Source: Pterobdella sp. o SKG-2022 (taxonomy: Eukaryota > Annelida > Clitellata > Hirudinida > Piscicolidae). Taken from it: 64,000 nucleotides of DNA. The translations under genes and the position numbers were made by a program. Numbering within the stretch: position 1 is the first letter of the stretch; every line of letters starts with the position of its first letter. The notes below the pieces were generated by a model that worked only from the letters and a program-made list of their open reading frames with translations, did not search any database and was not told where the DNA came from. Of the stretch, positions 46,123 to 64,000 are shown one piece after another. The stretch is from assembly GCA_964035795.1 (NCBI GenBank), contig OZ038327.1, positions 6,142,985-6,206,984 of the forward strand, given 5' to 3'.

Positions 46123-46734
46123 ATACGGAATGGGTTGTGTGTCTGATTTATAAATAATGCTTGTTTGTGAATGTTGAAAGAATCTAAATATCATTTATTA
46201 CTATTTTTATTATTATTTAGAATTTTATTCAATTAATTATTATTTTTATTGTTCTCTAAAACTTTAGCCTTATCTCGCAAGAATGCTCATCTTTTTCCTA
46301 TTTTATCCTTATGATTCTACCACACTCATTATCGCTTTACTGTTTCAGTATTTTTTTATCATAATGATTTTTTTATTTTTATTATATTTTCCATTATTTT
46401 ATTGTTATTATTATTTTATTATTCATACTATATATATATTTATCCATTTTTATGATTATTTTTAGACTGTCATTTTTGTTTGGTCTTTAGATTACTACCA
46501 CTGAATGTTGGAAGCGCTATGTTGAATTCCATCTTTAATTTCATTGAAGTTATTTGCCTTTCATTACACACCTCCAATGCATTCCAAATGACACGTGCAC
46601 AAAACTAGGCATGCACTTATCAAGCAGGCACAAACACATGCACAAAATCACAATTTACAGCATCAACATCATTGCATTGCTTTTGGAACTGGAAACAAAT
46701 CACCAACATTCCATGGCGTTTCATCATCATTTTC

Positions 46735-47285
46735 CTTCTTTCTTTCTTATCATCATCTTCCTTTTCATCATCCTCTTCTTCATTATCATTTCTTTTCTCA
46801 TCATCATCATTTTCCCCTTTTTCATCTTATTTAATCATCATCATCATTTTCCCCTTCTATTATTCGTCATTCTTTCTGTCCTTCTTTTTTTCTTTTTATT
46901 CTTCTCCCTTATTATCATCCTGTTTTTTTTCCATTCCCATCATCATTCTTTTCTTCTTCTTTATCTCTGTTTTCTTCTCACCATCATCATCATCATCTTC
47001 ACAGTTATCATCATCTTCACCACCATCATCACTCTCATCACCACTCTCAACCTCATCACCATCCTCTTCTTCCCTACCCTCATCATCATCTTTATAATCA
47101 ACCTCATTTTCACCACCCCTATTATTCTCATCATTTTCATCCTTACTGCCATCATCCTCATCTTTATTCTCACACTCCTCATCTTCATTCTCACACCCCT
47201 CATCTTCATTCTCACACCCCTCATCACCATCCTCATCTTCACTTCCATCATTCTCATCCTCACCGCGATCATCCTCATAGTTCAA
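46735..47285. repeat. Pyrimidine-rich (TCA/TTC) tract, about 550 bp
   Basis: The plus strand is C/T-rich with TCATCA, TTCTTC and CCTCATC units. Long frames on both strands (Ile/Leu/Phe on plus, Asp/Glu on minus) mirror this composition, and no gene was recognised. Confidence 0.8.
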
Positions 47286-47399
47286 GTGCATGATAGAAGC
47301 ATTCCTTTTTTAGTGCATATTAATTAAGACCTCATTGATAACAACATTAATTATCATAGCGAAATATTTGTTTTGATTGTCATTACATTGAGGATGGGG

Positions 47400-47500
47400 A
47401 GAATGATGATGACGACGACAATGATGATGATGGTGATGATGATGATGGTGGTGATGATGATGACGACGATGATGATGATGATGGTGGTGATGATGACTAT
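47400..47500. repeat. (GATGAT)n imperfect microsatellite
   Basis: GATGATGACGACGA-type units shortly before the large AGT array. Confidence 0.85.
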
Positions 47501-47555
47501 TATAATGAAAAACATGGAATAAAATAATGATTTTTTTAAAAGCCAAACTATAAAA

Positions 47556-48722
<1,167 letters not shown>

Positions 48723-48959
48723 TATAACAATGCCTGATAGATGGTTGTGAGCAAGCAATGTTTGTGATAATAAATGCGAACACAAGTTAAACAAGAAAGT
48801 TCAGCGTAGCATTCTTCAAATTCTACTCAAAAAGCGCAACAAAAATATGAGTAAAATAAAATTAATGAAATTACAGAAAAAATCTAAAATATAAAAGTAC
48901 CAGAGATATTCTACTTACAGCAGAAAAATTTAAAAATATATTTGTACCAGAGTGGTAAA

Positions 48960-49445
48960 GTGCAATCCTTATTTGAGTAGATGAATTGATGGATTGGTGC
49001 ATGCTTTCATTGATAGAGTAATAGAGGGCTAGATGGATGAGTTAATAAAATGATGAATGCATGAATGGATTGACAGATGCATGCACAGATTGAAGATATC
49101 TAAATAAAGTGATGAATGGATGGATGGATGGATGGATCGACAAAGGCATGAGTAAATGAATAAATGCATGGATGAATTTATGGATCAATTGATGGATGCC
49201 TACATGAATTTATGGATCAAATGATGGATGCGTGCATGAATTTATGGATCAATTGATGGATGCATGCATGAATTTATGGATCGATCGATGAATGCATGCA
49301 TGAATGAATGATGAATGCATGCAAGAATAGATTGATGGATGAATGCATGAATTGATTGATGAATGAATGCATGAATAAATTGATGGATGAATGCATGAAT
49401 TGAATGGATAGATGGAGGAGTAAATGGCTAGACGGATGTAGTGAT
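48960..49445. repeat. GGATGAATGCATGAAT degenerate minisatellite
   Basis: Many imperfect GATGGATG and GAATGCATGAATT units over about 480 bp. No coding pattern. Confidence 0.85.
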
Positions 49446-50290
49446 GGATTGTAAAGAACTAAAAAAAAGTAATTAATTTCCTAGTGTAGAGGAAGTGGAT
49501 GCTGGTTTCTAAACATCACTCGGTTCTTATAAGTTTTGTTGTTTTTAAAAACACGTCTGATTTCTTATACTCACCCTTCCCAAAAGAGCCGATCCAAGTT
49601 TGCACCCTTCCTAGCCTTGCTTCCATGTTTCTATGACAGTGTTATCATTTTTATAATTATTTCTTTATTTCACTCATTCCTTTTTACATTAGTTACCTGA
49701 TGATGATTTAGGAAATATATCGAAGAGCCTTGTATCAATAACATTTTCATTGTGTATTTAGGATTCTTATTTTTTTTGCTAACGCATTTCAAAAGTAAAT
49801 AAGATTAATTTTTTAAAATAAAAATAACTTGGAAGAAAAAAAAATATTCTAAAAAATTAAAAAAATAATGAAAATAATCATAAACAATAACAATTATTTT
49901 ATAATAAAATTTATTTATTTAACAAAAAAAAAAATAAAAACGATGAACAAATATAAAGTATATAACCAGCCTGAGACAGATATTTTTCAAAGAAACTTTA
50001 GAGGCGAGAGACGTGTCTTTTATAGGGGTAAGTTTAACTCTTCAGAGATATCTCAATGTACTTATAAGCTATATCAACAATCTTTAACGTCGATTTATGA
50101 GTTTATAACATTTATTAAGTAAAGTCAGAGAATTTTCCATAAGTTTAGCCTCAAAGGGTGTCTATAGTTTGAATATTTAACTCGAGATTTAGGGTTTAAG
50201 TAGTGTTTTCTATTCTATTAGTTCACCAAATACTAATTAGTAATTAATTTTTTTTAAAAGACTTCAGAAGCAAGTTCACAAACAATATTG
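49446..50290. other. Flank upstream of the RhoGEF gene, no gene recognised
   Basis: AT-rich sequence containing an 84-codon frame at 49868-50122 (Asn/Ile/Lys-rich start, then YNQPETDIFQRNFRGERR). It has no recognised homologue and probably is not a gene. Confidence 0.5.
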
Positions 50291-50418
50291 ACATTTGCCA
50301 ACATAAACCTGCCCGAATACGGAGAGATCTTGTGCCAACATAAAAACCTGTCCGAATACAGAGAGATTTTGTGCCAACATAAAAACCTGCCCGAATACAG
50401 TGAGGTCTTGTGCCAGCA
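50291..50418 (+). repeat. 39-bp tandem repeat, three copies
   Basis: Units TGCCAACATAAA(AA)CCTG.CCGAATAC.G.GAG.T.TTG repeat three times just upstream of the RhoGEF start. The period is a multiple of three and the frame stays open, giving a 13-residue repeat LPEYGEILCQHKN. A TGA at 50450-50452 ends this frame before the gene's ATG. Confidence 0.88.
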
Positions 50419-50479
50419 TTGTGCCTTGCTCTTTTTGTATATCGGAGTCTGATGCTACAAGGAGGCGACCTTCACCGCC

Positions 50480-62894
<12,415 letters not shown>

Positions 62895-63042
62895 CGTGGT
62901 GTGTGGGGTTGGATGTGATCTAGTGTGTTGCATGGTAAGATTTTAATTGTGAATGTTGTTATAGAAACGTCATGCTTATAATCATGCGGACTTGACAAGA
63001 TAGTAATGACGACGTTAGTTTATATGATCCGATAAGGGGCGT

Positions 63043-63048
63043 AATAAA
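63043..63048 (+). terminator. AATAAA after the RhoGEF gene
   Basis: Canonical hexamer (part of AATAAATAAA) 149 bases after the stop codon at 62894. Confidence 0.6.
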
Positions 63049-63059
63049 TAAATGACATT

Positions 63060-64000
63060 CATGTATTCAAATATTCTCTTCATACTTACCATTCTTCATT
63101 GTGACTGCTATGATGTTCTTCATGTTCTTATAATTGTGATTACGTTCTAATCGAAATGTTCTTGTCATAAGTGCTCCAATTTCTTACTTCGGCATTCAAC
63201 TTCGAACATTTACACTGTGATTAATACCGCTATAAGTCAAACGCGCATTTCTGATGCAAACCACTTCTATGTTTGTTTCCATTCAGTGTCCATATACTTC
63301 TCACGTGTTACTTTATTCACTTGTATGTGCCTTTATATATCAGCGTGCTTGTGTGCATGTCGGTGATCTCGTGCCTCATACATCCTCGTCTCTACATTCA
63401 TGTCATCGATGATGGGAATGATATATAATGAATGAATGAGTACAACTTCTTATGGATGTTCCTTGTGCATTTTTATTAGCCATACTAGTCATATTGAGGT
63501 GCAGAGATTGGGTACGTTGGTTTTTGAACTTGTTACTTTGAATGTTATTGTTATTTTCATTCTTTTTATTGGTATTATTTATGAGTTGTTATTATTATGT
63601 TTTTCTGCAGTTTTTGTGAATTTCAAATAAATCAAAAATATTTATTTTGAAAAACGACATTAAATGAAATTAAAACAAAAGTAGAAGATTTGAACAAAAA
63701 CATTAAAAGTTACTTATAACGATTATAACGAATAAAACAATTGCACTAGTAGTTACAAATGTTTTCTAAGCGGCATCCTGTTTCAAATGATATTTCTATA
63801 ATACTAGGCTCCATTTGTTATTGTTTTTCATCACTACCCACATCATCATTCGTTCACAACATTGTGGCCATCGTTATTACTATTGTTATTATGATCACTT
63901 CTATTATCAGACTCCTCTTGTATATCATCATTTGGTTCTTTATTATTGTTACTATTATTGTTATTGGTGTTATTTCGAACACCAAGTAGATCCATAATTT
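63060..64000. other. 3' flank, no gene seen
   Basis: AT-rich sequence with short ATT/GTT repeats. The small frames at 63436-63630 and 63759-63997 are hydrophobic low complexity. Confidence 0.55.

Noticed and set aside
46896..47291. Acidic Asp/Glu protein on the minus strand
   Set aside because: It mirrors the pyrimidine-rich TCA/TTC tract and has no start context, splice pattern or conserved motif.
49868..50122. 84-codon open frame upstream of the RhoGEF gene
   Set aside because: No recognised homologue, Asn/Ile/Lys-biased start in A-rich DNA, and no splice link to the RhoGEF could be made.

Overview
This is nuclear DNA from an animal. The genes are split by many short spliceosomal introns (GT..AG, mostly 50-600 bp), the sequence is AT-rich, and it is crowded with microsatellites, minisatellites, tRNA-derived SINEs and decayed LINEs. 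The source looks like an intron-rich invertebrate. Phylum cannot be fixed from the sequence; one SINE-like 3' end in a POLE intron resembles, from memory, repeats of lophotrochozoans such as molluscs, which is only a weak hint.

Layout. 1-9590 is gene-poor flank made of simple repeats, with two clusters of nuclear-receptor-type half-sites. 9591-9890 is the putative promoter of the first gene, with a 62-bp tandem duplication and a palindromic E2F-type site. 9888-31570 (+) is a complete gene for the catalytic subunit of DNA polymerase epsilon (POLE). I resolved 66 exons whose phases all agree; they sum to 6831 nt, a 2276-residue protein (human: 2286), with all exonuclease, polymerase, Fe-S and zinc-binding motifs present. 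31640-36570 holds a LINE flanked by two copies of one tRNA-Ile-like SINE family. 36574-43400 (+) is a ten-exon SLC22-type organic ion transporter with one in-frame stop and two +1 frameshifts, so it is probably a pseudogene (or carries assembly errors). 43400-50290 is intergenic, including a 1.1-kb pure (AGT)n array. 50480-62894 (+) is a 19-exon Lbc-family Rho guanine nucleotide exchange factor (DH-PH), predicted at 1967 residues, with very large Asn/Asp/Ser-rich regions and a roughly 220-residue acidic insertion inside the DH domain. 62895-64000 is its 3' flank.

The three genes lie on the same strand but have unrelated functions (leading-strand DNA replication, membrane transport, Rho signalling) and nothing suggests an operon. 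What unites the window is repeat growth inside genes: an intron that is almost wholly (TACC)n, a tandem-duplicated splice donor that stays in frame, splice acceptors placed at ATG-repeat tracts, and acidic protein loops encoded by GAT/AAT repeats.
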